From NCBI GenBank assembly GCA_024305405.1, contig JAKNDB010000066.1, positions 806,001-870,000 of the forward strand: a DNA stretch of 64,000 nt, written 5' to 3'. How positions within the stretch are numbered: the stretch's first letter is position 1; every line of letters begins with the position of its first letter. The notes under the pieces are model-generated. The model was not told where the DNA came from and ran no database searches. It saw only the letters and a list, made by a program, of their open reading frames with translations. Of the stretch, positions 43,601 to 55,700 are shown in pieces. This DNA is from Dirofilaria immitis. Taxonomy: Eukaryota > Nematoda > Chromadorea > Rhabditida > Onchocercidae. Position numbers and translations under genes: made by a program.

Positions 43601-44020
43601 TAATATTAATGATAAATTAAACTTGTCAGAATGAATCATCCAGGTAAATATTATATAAATTATGAAGATGATAGACATTATTATGGGATGAATTGGTGAT
43701 TTGATATGCATATTGTATTAAAAAAGTTGCCATATTTGAATTTTTTTTTTTTTTGATTAGAAGTATGAAAAGTGAGAAATATGTAAATTGATTTTAGATT
43801 TGGAATTTAATATTTTCAAATTAAATTTAAATTTTATATGTTTGATTGAAATTATCACATAATGACAATTTATTATTAATTAAAACAGCATTTTCTGAAT
43901 TTCTGACTCATTTTTTTCTTCTTTTTTGATAATTTACAAAACATGCTAACCAATGTGTCATAAAGCATATAGGAATTTTCTGCTTTTCCTTATCACAATT
44001 ATTTTTATTTATTCATATAA

Positions 44021-44051
44021 TCACCATCATCATCATCATCATCATCATCAT

Positions 44052-44098
<47 letters not shown>

Positions 44099-44099
44099 T
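44021..44099. repeat. Long ATC microsatellite
   Basis: About 24 ATC units with one TATC interruption, the longest perfect-type microsatellite in the window and a likely polymorphic marker. Confidence 0.97.
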
Positions 44100-45331
44100 A
44101 CTAACATTGGAACAAATCATCATAAATGATTAATGATGAATCAGTAGTTAATGTGAAAACGCTATCATTTCAATTATAAATTATATAAGAATTTGTTTCA
44201 TTCATCAGAATTTAGTTGAAGATAGGTAAGCATATTTCGATTGATATGTGAACTTTTCTTCTAAACTTTATGATATCAATTTAGGATTGATATTTTGATC
44301 TTGATTTATTGTTAGATGAATAAAATAAAATATATGATAATTGTCATTTTTGTAGAGAAATTTTGATAGATATGTTAGCTTATTTTTAAATAGATTAGAA
44401 ATTTTAATTTCTAATATTTCAGCTCTATCATAGTTTATGATTTTTCATGTTCGAAATTGCTTAAACTAATTTTATTAAAAAAAATGAAATAGATGACAAG
44501 ATTAATAATACTGACAAATATATCTTCCTGTATTTTTGTTGGTGACAATGAAAAGGATAAAATGAAATGGTAAATTATCAAATATCTGATGAAATTTACC
44601 TTATAATTATTATTATTATCAGCAATCAGATACAATCAGTTTATATATATATATATATTATCAGCAATCAAATGTAATCAGATATGTGTATTATCAATGA
44701 ACAAATATTTGTTTGTATGAAATTTTAACACAGCTTTTTTTTATGTTTATCACATATATTTCATATTTTTCCACATTTTTATATTATTACAAGGGGAAAA
44801 AAAAGTTGTTGCAATGGTAATTTAGCATATTTTTGTAAATTATTTTATTATCAAAGAAGAAGAAACTTATCAGTATTATCAGATTAGATAGGAGTCAATA
44901 ATATGAAATCAGATATTCATTTCAAATCATTTTTTGCATCAAACTTCAAATGATAAATGTTACTCATTTTCTCTCTCTTTTTTTAAATACTTGAAAAATA
45001 GGCATTTTTTTTCTTTCGAATAATCATAAATATGAGGACATTTCATTTTTTTTTAAATTTATTTAAATAGATGTACGATGAAATTGTTGACGATAGTAAA
45101 ACAAATTAATCATTTCAAGAAATAGGATGACAAATGATAGATGAATGATAGATGACGAATAAAATTCGAGAAAAATTATGAAAGATGTAATTTACATCAT
45201 TGATTATTCAAAAATTTAAATAGTGCAAAAAAAAAAAAAAAAACTTTCTGGTTTGTCCTCTACTGTTTACAAATTTTCATTCTTGTCTTTCTCGCTTTTT
45301 TTTCATTTTTTTTAAAGCAATCAAAGATATA

Positions 45332-45395
45332 ATCATCATCATTATCATCATCATTGTCATCTATCATTATTATCATCATCATCATCATCATCATC
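45332..45395. repeat. ATC microsatellite, interrupted
   Basis: ATC units mixed with ATT and GTC interruptions, then eight clean ATC repeats. The minus strand reads as poly-Asp but no gene context supports coding. Confidence 0.95.
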
Positions 45396-45957
45396 AATGT
45401 TACGACATTGATTTTGAACAGTCAACAAAAACATAAAATAATGGAAAGACATGAAGAGAAGTTGTTTACAGCAAATTTTCATTTTTAAACATTTATGTCG
45501 TTTTTTTTTCTTCGATCTTTTCCTATTTTTTTTTTTAAAACATTTCCTCATATTGTTTCGAACTATTTTCAAAACATAATGCTTATTCTATCATGGTATT
45601 TCGCTTTTCCTTTTTTTTCCCCTTTCTTTTTTTTTTTTTAAATAATAAATTTTAACTATCAAAAATGATAATGTCACATCTCTCATATCAGTAACATCAT
45701 CTTGTCAATTATTTTCAAATTTCATTCCTTTAAAAACCATACATTCTTCTCTTTATTCAAAAATATTTTTTTTCTTTACCTTTTTTCAATTTTTTTTTGT
45801 TACAATACCACAAAATAATTGTTTTCTTCTTGTTTACTACGAACTATTTGATATCGTAAACAAAACAATTATAAAATAACAATTTGAATAAACAAATAAA
45901 ACGAAAAAAATTGGATGTATTGTAAATTTCAAAAATATATCATTCGAATTATTTCTA

Positions 45958-46012
45958 ATTTTTTTCCCTCTCTCTCTCTTCCTCTCTTCCCTTCCTCTCT
46001 CTCTCTCTCTCA
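45958..46012. repeat. Polypyrimidine (CT) tract
   Basis: An almost pure C/T stretch of about 55 bases made of TC repeats and CCTT interruptions, in non-coding sequence. Confidence 0.9.
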
Positions 46013-46308
46013 TTTATAGATTAGATATTTTAGTATTAATTATTCTGATGAAATAACGAATACAATCATTCATTGATTAGTATTTAAGTATTTTTAGAGA
46101 AATTATTTCTAAAATAACTTTATATTGATTGATGTATGAAGATTTTAATAATTCATATATTTCAAATTTAAAATTTTGATAATATGCCGTTTTGAAATAT
46201 GCATTAATTGCAATTTAACATTCAATTAAAATTGTCTCGTTATGAAATTAAAATCCCTATAATTAAAAAGTAGCAAAATTATTTAAATTCAATATACTGC
46301 TAGAAATT

Positions 46309-46368
46309 TATTTATTATTATTATTGTTATTATTATAATTGTTATCACTATTATTATTATTATTATTT
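46309..46368. repeat. ATT microsatellite, interrupted
   Basis: ATT/TTA repeat broken by GTT and ATC units. Confidence 0.9.
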
Positions 46369-48700
46369 TATATATACCTATTTTCAAAAGGCACATACGA
46401 TTCATGTTTTTATAGCGAAAATGTTTGAAAGAGGTTAAGATCATATAAGATCAATTTCTAATTCTAATCTTTTTTAACAATTCAAACGATTGCTTTTATT
46501 TTTATTGCATTGTCAAAACAATTTCAAAAGTCTGTCTGCCTTCTCATTCTTTATTTGCAGTTAAAATGTTTTTCAAAAAGTTTTGGTAATTGAATAATAA
46601 AAAAAAAAAAAAAAAAGATGCAGTTTCTTTGCCGTTGTAATATGTGCTTAAATTTATTGCTTTCTGTTCAAAAAATATACATTAAAAAAAAGAAAAAAAT
46701 CATATTACACCAGAAAATGCTATTTTGCAACGTTATCAAATTACTACGGTATATACAAATTTGAAACCTGATTTATAAAAACATGTTTTAACATTTTTTT
46801 CATAAATAGCAAAATTAGCTTTATTGAAATGAAATTTGACTAAATTATGTTAATATGATAATTTGATTATTTTAAATCAAATTTGAAAACAAAAATACCG
46901 TATAACTATTATCAATAAATAATTTCAAATAATCAATAAATTTTAATTAAACAATTTGGCTTACATTCTATTTACCAATATTATTATTCATTGGTAGTAA
47001 AAATGATTATTTTTCTTCGATCATATGATTATGATTACGGTATAGAAATAAAATATATTAAATTCATTGAAAGAATAATATCAAATGTAATAATATTTGT
47101 ACAAAAGATAGGAAAAAAAAGAAAAAAGGAAAAATTAGAAAAAGATTGTATTAAAATATTATTTTTAAATAATAAATAAAATAAAATATTTTCTATATTT
47201 TTTTTTGCAATTCAAAACAAAATTTAACCAATTTTTCCATTGATTGATGTTTTTTTTCTTTTTCTCAATCATTCTGTTGCATCTTTCTTCTTCAATTTTT
47301 CTTTTTCTTTTTTTTCGCTTATTTGTTTATTTATTTATTTTATTTATCAATTTCTATGAGAAAATTTAGAAATTATTTTTTGAATTTTTCATCAATAATT
47401 TTAAATGTTTTTGCATTTGATTGAAAATGTATAATTGATAGTTATTAAGGCAATGTTTTTCTTTTTTTTTTTGTGAGTTTAATTTCAAAAATATTTAATA
47501 AACTAATTTTTCTTCTTCTTTCGTTTTTTCCTCTTGCTATATCGCTTAGTGAATATTTTTGAATTTTAAAATGCTACAATATTGTTGTATATGTATTTTT
47601 TCTTTTACTTTTACTCAATTAAAATATAATTTGAAATTTTAAAATTATTATATTTTTTTGTAATATTGAAATTGATGTTGATTTTATGAAATTAATTTTT
47701 GTGATGCTTATATTTGTCATATTTAAAATTTGTTGCTCAAAATCCATACATATATTCCTTTCATTTATAACTTAGAGAAATATTTATTTAATATTTAAAA
47801 GAATTGAATAGAATAGATAAGTGAATTTCAAGGAAGTTAAAATTTAAAAGTTTATAATTAATACTGAATACAATTTCAATCTATTTATTACTAATTTCCT
47901 CAATTTATTATAGCCATTTTTGATTCATAACATAATTCTATGTTACCTTGAAGTAAATTTTTTTTTTTGAATTTTGATAAAAATATGAAGTAATTGGAGG
48001 ATACTAATGGGACATCAAATATTTTTATCTGAGCCTAACGAATGATCTCGTAAAAATTTAAATTTGAATGAAATCAGAAAGAGCGCTGATATGCTGAAAT
48101 TATTTTATGTCTAAATTTTTTCATAATGGGATCAAAATCCGGTGTAGCTTCACTGCTAAAAACAATCGCTTTAAAAGACAGCTTTTTAATAGTTACAACT
48201 TGTGAATGATAATAATCACTTAATAATTACAATTTAAAAATGATTTTATAATCATATCATAAATTTAGCTTTCATTCTATTTCATCTATTTCCTACGACA
48301 ATATAGTCATAATATAATGGTTACCTTAACTGGAATCACTATAAAAGCAATTAAAATTTTATTTTATCCATAGAAAGTAATATCTAATTAGATAAGCTAT
48401 TATAAAGATTAAAAAAAAATGCTCACTTCTTGGAAAAATGTTATTTTATATCCAATAATCTTATCTATTGTAAAATAAAATATGTTCAAGTTGTGCAGAT
48501 GCACATTTTATAGCTTATAGATTTAGTTAGAGATTTAAAAGAATAAAATTTAAAAGCAAAAATCAAAATTATCACAATTAGACTGAAATATACGATTTGC
48601 TGGATGCATTAAACTAAATATTCGAATAGGATGCATTTGATTGCTCAGCCGTAAAAACATCGTTTATCATAAGAAGCTATTAAAAATACTTCGATAGAGG

Positions 48701-49769
48701 AAAGCTATCATCCTACCGAGAGCGCAAAAATGAAATTAGAATTGATGCTCTGAGATCAATCGAACATTTCATGTGGCCATAATCATGGGATGATAGGTTT
48801 CAATGATTTGTCGTTAAAAGCGATCGCTGAAAATTACAGTTAGTCATATGCTATGTCTAGACCGTGTTGTCAGTTGAAAGGTCAGGGGGTAGGTGAAGAG
48901 TTGAGCTGAGGTTAGTAGACGGTTAGATCATGTTAGTAAAATCGATAAATGGACAAATAGTACAGAAGATATTCCGCACTCTTCTCTCTTCGTGGTCGCG
49001 ATCATTTCATCGACGTTGTATGTACGATAGTAGTTGTTGTCCTAACATTCTCAATGGGTTATTTCCGTATTTTCCCGCAATTTAGAATCTAGTATACTGA
49101 TAGCACAGGTCATTTCGTTGTACTCATCTTTTTGCTTCAAATAATGTCACACTTTTGCAAACGAACGACAAGATTGTGCATTGTGACGTATGCTCCCTTG
49201 CTCTCTATATTTACCACTCTTTCCTTCACGTTTTATACTACAAATTATATTTTCATTTGACTTTTCTTTCAATTTCTTTTATCCTTTCCCTTCTGTTGAA
49301 TCTTCATTTGTTACATTTGTTACTAACTTTCAACTGATATTTGAGAGCTATTGCTGTATAACTACATATGATGTATGTTTATTGCTTTCTTTATTTTAGA
49401 AGTGTAAGCTATCTGTCGTGTTTTGATTTATCCATATTTTAATTGGTCTATTCAGTACTGAATTGAAAACTGGTTTCCATGAAATTTTTATTTCAGAGTT
49501 TCTGTTTTTTCATCTGGAGAAGATTGTCTCCGTCACTCATATATATATCTAGTATCCAGAGGTATAGTATTATCCTCGTTTGTCATTTTGGTCGTGCATT
49601 TGAAGGGAAAACCAGTAACTTCGGAATGTTTGAAAAATGGAATTTCATAAGTTCTACAATATTTAATAATATTTTTGATATCGATGGAACAGAAATCTAT
49701 GCTGTCACAGAATTGTTTTTATCTATTTTAAAATAAAAAAAAGTGGAGAAAAGACGAACTTCAAGTCCA
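48701..49769 (+). promoter_or_regulatory. Upstream region and probable 5' UTR of the IRS gene
   Basis: Base composition rises toward 40% GC from about 48,700 (for example GGTCAGGGGGTAGGTGAAG near 48,881), in contrast to the desert on its left. This fits a promoter and 5' leader. A TTTATTTCAG at 49487-49496 could be a spliced-leader or 5' UTR acceptor. Short ORFs between 49155 and 49736 have no family resemblance and are probably not translated. Confidence 0.45.
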
Positions 49770-52700
49770 ATGGAAGAAGAAGCTGGTGTTCTTAAATCAG
49801 GCTACGTTACAGCTGCGTTTTCGCCTGTCGTAAGTGGTTTTTTAAAATGCTGTGATTTCCAATTAGGGTTTAATTTAGAATTAAATTTTCAAAAGCATTC
49901 ATCAAACTTATAATCATATAAGTTGAATCTTTATCTTTGATAAATCTAAATATCCATCTACGTTTTTGTATTCAATACTAGATTCCCGAGCAGAATCTCT
50001 AATTATAATTTGCTTGTATTTGATTTTTGTGATTTTATTCAGTAATAGTTAAGAAAGATTTTATCATTTTATTCCTTTTGGTAAAAAAATTATTCTTAAA
50101 CAATAAATCAAGCAATTTCGAGTACTGTTTATTAATTTTCAGAAAACAAAAAGAGTGTATTATGCAGTGTTAGGTCATCGAGCGCTTGAGTTACATGAAA
50201 ATGAAAAGAAATCTCAAAGGAAGAACAGACATCCGCGGCATTTAATTGATCTCTCTAATTGTTTCAACATTAATCGGCATGTAAGCCGAATCATTATTTT
50301 CTTATGTGACTTAGACCCATTGCAGGATTATTTTTGTTCATCTCAGGTCCTGTGCCTATTAATTGAAAGAATAATCCGATTAGTAAAAACTTCTTATTGA
50401 TGAAAATTGCAAATATTCAATTGCACATAAAGAATTATTCAGTTCTGATGAAAAGCTATCTTTAACGCTTTTCCATTTTTCTGCAAGATGATTAGATGCA
50501 ATATTTCTCAGTGCGGAGACTTTCTGCTTAAAAGGATTATTTTCTTTCAGTTAATAATTATTTCAGTTCATATAAGTTATTCTGAGGGCTTAAGCTATTC
50601 TTTTTGTTATTAAAAATCATGTGAACTTTTCACTGAATTTTAATATATTCGTATCATTCAGATATTGGTTTATAGCTTAATGAAATTAAGGAGTGGTAGT
50701 ATTATAGTTTTCTTGGTTGATAAAAGATCAAGTATTGATATATTTTAAAAAAAAAACATTTCTTTTAAGTTATCGATTATTACTGACCATAAAAATAGAT
50801 TGAAATCATTTAAACTTCTGTTTATATTAGAGTGGTTAAATTATCGGATTGCATGAATTTTGGCATTAAATAATGAAGATTGTTCAGCAATGAATATTAG
50901 AATTTCTAATTCATTTGCTCTTTGTGTATAATCAAAAATTACTTTAAATTGCATTTTGTCTTCTAAGTAGCTCAGATGTTACTTTTCACAGTATATTTTT
51001 TTAATGGATAAATATACTGGAATTTTGAAAAACATTACACTTATGCATACAAAATGTTATATAAGTGGTGACAGTGTTATGCATTTTTTAGTTTTCTTTT
51101 TTCATTTGCTTCGATTTCAAATTTTTTTCTCACGATAATTTTTTTAAATTTTTTTTTCTGGGAGGATTCTTTTTCTAATAAATCTGAACCAATTATAATT
51201 TCTGATTTTATGTGGATAAGAAAGATTTTTAGAGCTTTCTAAAGAATATAGAATGCTAGGCCATTCAAATAGGGATTGTTGATCTTTAATCGAAATTCTA
51301 GTTTTTGAGTCAATATCATTTCCTTAGTTATTCTATAAATCCTCCAGTAAAATTATTTTTACAGTTTGACGGTCGTTTAAAATACTGTGTAGCAATTATG
51401 ACACCTGATGAAACACTTGTTTTGCGAGCTGAAACGGATGTAATGAGTGATGAGTGGTATGAAATGTTAATGTCTGCAGTGATACCGGCACGAGCTCTAC
51501 ATCTTGGACGGCCTGTTCTTCTTAATGAATTTTTGGTAAAACTCATTTCGTTGGCTTTTTATTAATAATAACACATTTTACGTATTGTTGAATTTATAAG
51601 TCACTATATTTTTGTTATTGCTAGCTATGGTTGTGTAGAAAGAGCGAATCAATAACCGCTTAAACAAAATTTAACGACATGTGCCATATGTCTCATCATC
51701 CAGATGACCTTAAGTAGCTACTTGGAACGTGTATATGTACATATATTTTTTTATCTATAATCTAGCAATAATATAAGATGGGAAGTGTTGATTGCCTTGG
51801 AGTTTTAGAGATTGGAGTTTTAGAGAAAATTAGATATTATCGTTTTTTAAGCTGCTTTGTCAAATTGAAAAATAGTGATGAAGTTTTGTGTAACTACAAT
51901 TCTTGTTATTTTATTTTGTGGTTTATAATCTTTCGAAAATGCTTTATTAGGAAAATTTTTCAGAATGTGCTTGGGATGTAACGATAGTTGAACATCCGAA
52001 GTTTCGAAAATCAATTAAATCCTCTGAGAAATTGATTAATTTATGCACAAAAGATCCATCACTACTCGGACCTTATCGATTATGTTTTTATCATCATACA
52101 ATCATTTTATGCCGACGAGGTATTGAACCAGCACCCGCGGATGCTCTATCGCAATCAGGCATTCCGCCGTTCAAAGTAACCGATTTCGTCGAATTTCCTG
52201 TAAGTTCTAAATATTTTTCGGTTCATTTAAACTAGTTATGTATTCTTTCAAAATAATCAATAATCATATTTTTATTTGCTTAAACAATATAAAATTAACT
52301 TACTAGCGTATTGCAGAACTCGTTCACTAATCAAAAGAAAACTCTTAATCTCAGTTAAAGTTTTCTGAGCTTTTATAAACAGCGTTACTTTGTTATTTCA
52401 TATCATACGTCAACACTTCCACGACCGGTCTGTTATTTGGTAAGGTTGATAAAATTTAAAATGGTTAAATTAATTTTAATACTTCGTTGTACTATATTGT
52501 ACTTTAAGGGGTCATCTATTTCGTGTACTTAAGAATATCTTTTAACTTTATGTTTATTACGTAGCGGTTTTTTAGTTTATAATTTTAGCGGCAATACATG
52601 GCTAGTTTTGGTTGCCAGGAGCGATATTTTTCATGGTGATGGGTCGTTCATCACCTTGCGGTTCCGGTGAACTGTGGGCACTCTGCGACTGTGAAGAAGT

Positions 52701-55700
52701 AGCGGCTGATGTGCACAACAAGCTAAATAAAATTATAGAAGAGGAGTGTGAAAAAAGAGAAAAATGTCAAATGGGTCAGTTTCAGTTCTGATTTTCTGTG
52801 GTCTTTAAGCCTATGATTTGCTTTTTAAGCTATTTTTGCGGGGACTTGGATTTCAAATGTTATTTTAAAGTTATTAGTGATATTAGTTATTGATATCAAG
52901 CATTTTCTGACTACTTTTCTTTCTGTTCAACAGATAACGCTTACTTTATATTTTAGTTAATAGTTAAACAGTCTGAAGCGCATTTTTTCAGTTGTCTTTT
53001 TCAGACCACTACTACACCTGACGTCTACTTATCATGCGCATCGCGACCGACTTCATACGCACACTGGACTTCGAAGAGTAGGGACTGCTCCATCAAAGTA
53101 ATTTAGCTTTGTTTGTTAAGAGAGGAGAATGATTGAATGTTAATTTGTGTCATCAAATAGTCGCTAATGTGGTGTTTTTTTTTTTTTTTTACAAAGTAAA
53201 GATTCACTTGAACAATTTTCAGTTTCAGAAAACGAAGTAATAGTTATAGATATAGTCTCAAAAAGGAAGTTATAAAGTTATTTGAGACTGATACAGAGTT
53301 CATACTTTATGAATAAAGTTAGAAGAATAATAATTTTTCGTATTTAGAAAATTCGTTAGTGTGCTGATTTCAGAAAATTGACACCCGATGAATTGTCACT
53401 GAAAGAACGACGAGCTCAACTACGTGGTTATAAATGGGCTGCAGATTCAATTCAAGAAAGAGAAAAGAAGACACGCTATCGCCTAATGTTCCCTCTTTTT
53501 TGTGGTTTGATTCGACCGCGACTAGGTACAGTTCCTTCATTGCTAATTATATAAAACTATTTTAGTAGTTTTTCCAGCAAAAAATTTCCGACGATAACCT
53601 AAAACATTGATAATTTATTCTAATATTCATCGATTATTCATGTCAAAAAAAAGCCGTTAACGCTGTTATCCTTTAATTCAACTTCAGATGCTGATCAGGA
53701 TCAGCTTACATATGCATACAATTGTAACGATCTCATTTTTTTATTTTGGATTTCTAAATCTCCAATTTTATCAACTATGGTGCATGCTTGAGATTTCATA
53801 TTTCCAAATGCACTTTTTACCGAGATTTCGCTGCTTAAATTTACAATAATGTTTTTGCAGAGGGAAATGTTTAAGGAATTCACGATCTGGGCAAAATTTG
53901 TTAGCTAAAAAATTGACCGTACCCGAAGTTTTGACACGAAAATATCATTGCCCTCATCATCGGCAGTTGCTCAGTCAGTTTCTTGCATATTAACTTGAAG
54001 CTGATTTTTGTATTTTTGAATTCTATTTTAACTCAGAAATGATTTGAACAATATGACTTTTTTACAGAACAGGAAGTGAGAACAGTAAGGGATATTCCCG
54101 GCAGATTTATCACTAGAAAATTTGGAATGGTCGATTCTTTCTCGACATTATTCTTCTTTGGCTTCATCGTCGGCTACGGAAGAAACTGAAGATAGGCAAG
54201 TTTTTTATTAATATATTGTGTCGATAAAAATTTATTAATATTAATGAACTATTTATTGTTGAGTTTTCGATACTTATATTGATTCCAATTTGCATTGGAG
54301 ATTTGAAATCAATGCTTTTGTCTTACTTTTTCGTGATTTCGTTGTCGACGTCAGTTATAAATCAAGATAAGAAAATTTTTAAGTTGAATATTCGAGATTA
54401 AATATAAATTCATGAAATTTATAGTCTTCTGTATTTAAGATTGTGTAACTTAGTTTTCATTTACCATTCTGATGTTAATTACTGTATGTCTGAGCAATGA
54501 ATTCTCATATCTGTTTGCCGAATGGTGAATGAATTATTTCTTCTCGGTATTTAATAGTTATTTAAATCTTGCCATGCCATGAGTTATAAATACATTTATT
54601 TTATCACTGTATATGCTCGAGAAATTTTGAATCTTTATTCTCTTTAAAATTAAAGAGAATTAATTACAGTGGTGGCACATTACGGAACGATTTGGAGGAA
54701 GTAACGAATCGTTGTAAAACAGACGTGGAGCAAAAAATTAAAGCAAACATCGAACGAACGCATGCGTCCATGTCGAAACAACTGTTTATGCCTCATTCTG
54801 AATCTCGTAAAGCTTTCTCAACAACCAATGAAAATCCTGAGCGTGGTGATCGAGCCGATGAGACATTATGTTCAGCTGCTGGGAACACGAGTACTAATGA
54901 TGACTTCTTGCAGGCAACACCTGGTGAAAGTAAAATTACTCATATTTTGAATTAAGGTAAAATTAAAGGGAAGTGAACGTTTGGAAAAATAAGTAGAACA
55001 AAGTGCTTGCAAAATATTGTTCGACTCTTAAAGACATATTTATTTATTTCATTCGAAATCCTCGATGATTGATACTGATAGTTTGCAGTCACTTTAAACC
55101 TTATTTTACTCTTCATTAAGTAAGTAGTGGGATCGCTAGTTTTCTATGAACAAAAAGAAGACATTCAAAATGCATAATATATTCCAAATGAATCCAGTGA
55201 TATATGAGCATAGCTCCGAAATCTTTGTTTAGCAAAACGATAGTTGTTTCATTCAACTTCACATTTCCTAAGATTTGTTAGAATTATATCATTTTGTATA
55301 ATTATTGCTATTTTTTACTTATTTTCTTAGTGCTTTCTTCATCTACTTATTTTTGTGAATAAATCAATTTTTATTGCTCCGTATAATGAAAAACACTCTG
55401 GCAATTTTGAAATTAAAAATCTTTTTTGTTGCGATAAAAATCTTTTTTGGAAAGGGATCGACTAACTAAGAATATGCTGTGCACAGTTGTTTGTTGAAAA
55501 ATATTAATAAATTTTTCTTTCTATTTGAAATTTTAATAATTTTAATTATTATTTTGATCACTTTTAGTATCAAAGGATGCATCTGGAGATAATTTGGAAT
55601 ATGCTGCAATGGAAATGAATTCATGGTCATCAGGAAGTGCATCGCATCTTGGTTTATCAATAGGTCAGTGATTAATCAATTTTCATATTATCATCAAGAA

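Larger units (their letters stand above)
28163..48700. other. Gene desert of about 20 kb rich in tandem repeats and homopolymers
   Basis: No convincing multi-exon gene was found on either strand. The region is extremely AT-rich, with many A or T runs of 8-20 bases, and holds a succession of unrelated minisatellites and ATC/ATT microsatellites listed separately. Short ORFs here are repeat- or homopolymer-driven. Small RNAs, long non-coding RNAs or enhancers could be present but leave no signature I can read. Confidence 0.6.

Noticed and set aside
45357..45572. Poly-Asp ORF on the minus strand
   Set aside because: It is the translation of an ATC microsatellite and neighbouring A/T runs, with no splice or domain support.
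48121..48190. Possible tRNA-like T-loop (GGATCAAAATCC)
   Set aside because: No acceptor stem, D arm or anticodon arm can be paired around it.
28163..48700. Transposable element remnants in the desert
   Set aside because: No transposase or reverse-transcriptase reading frame, and no terminal repeats with target-site duplications, were seen. The repeats are local tandem arrays.
49155..49736. Three overlapping plus-strand ORFs upstream of IRS
   Set aside because: Hydrophobic, no conserved motif, overlapping in different frames. More likely 5' leader or promoter sequence.
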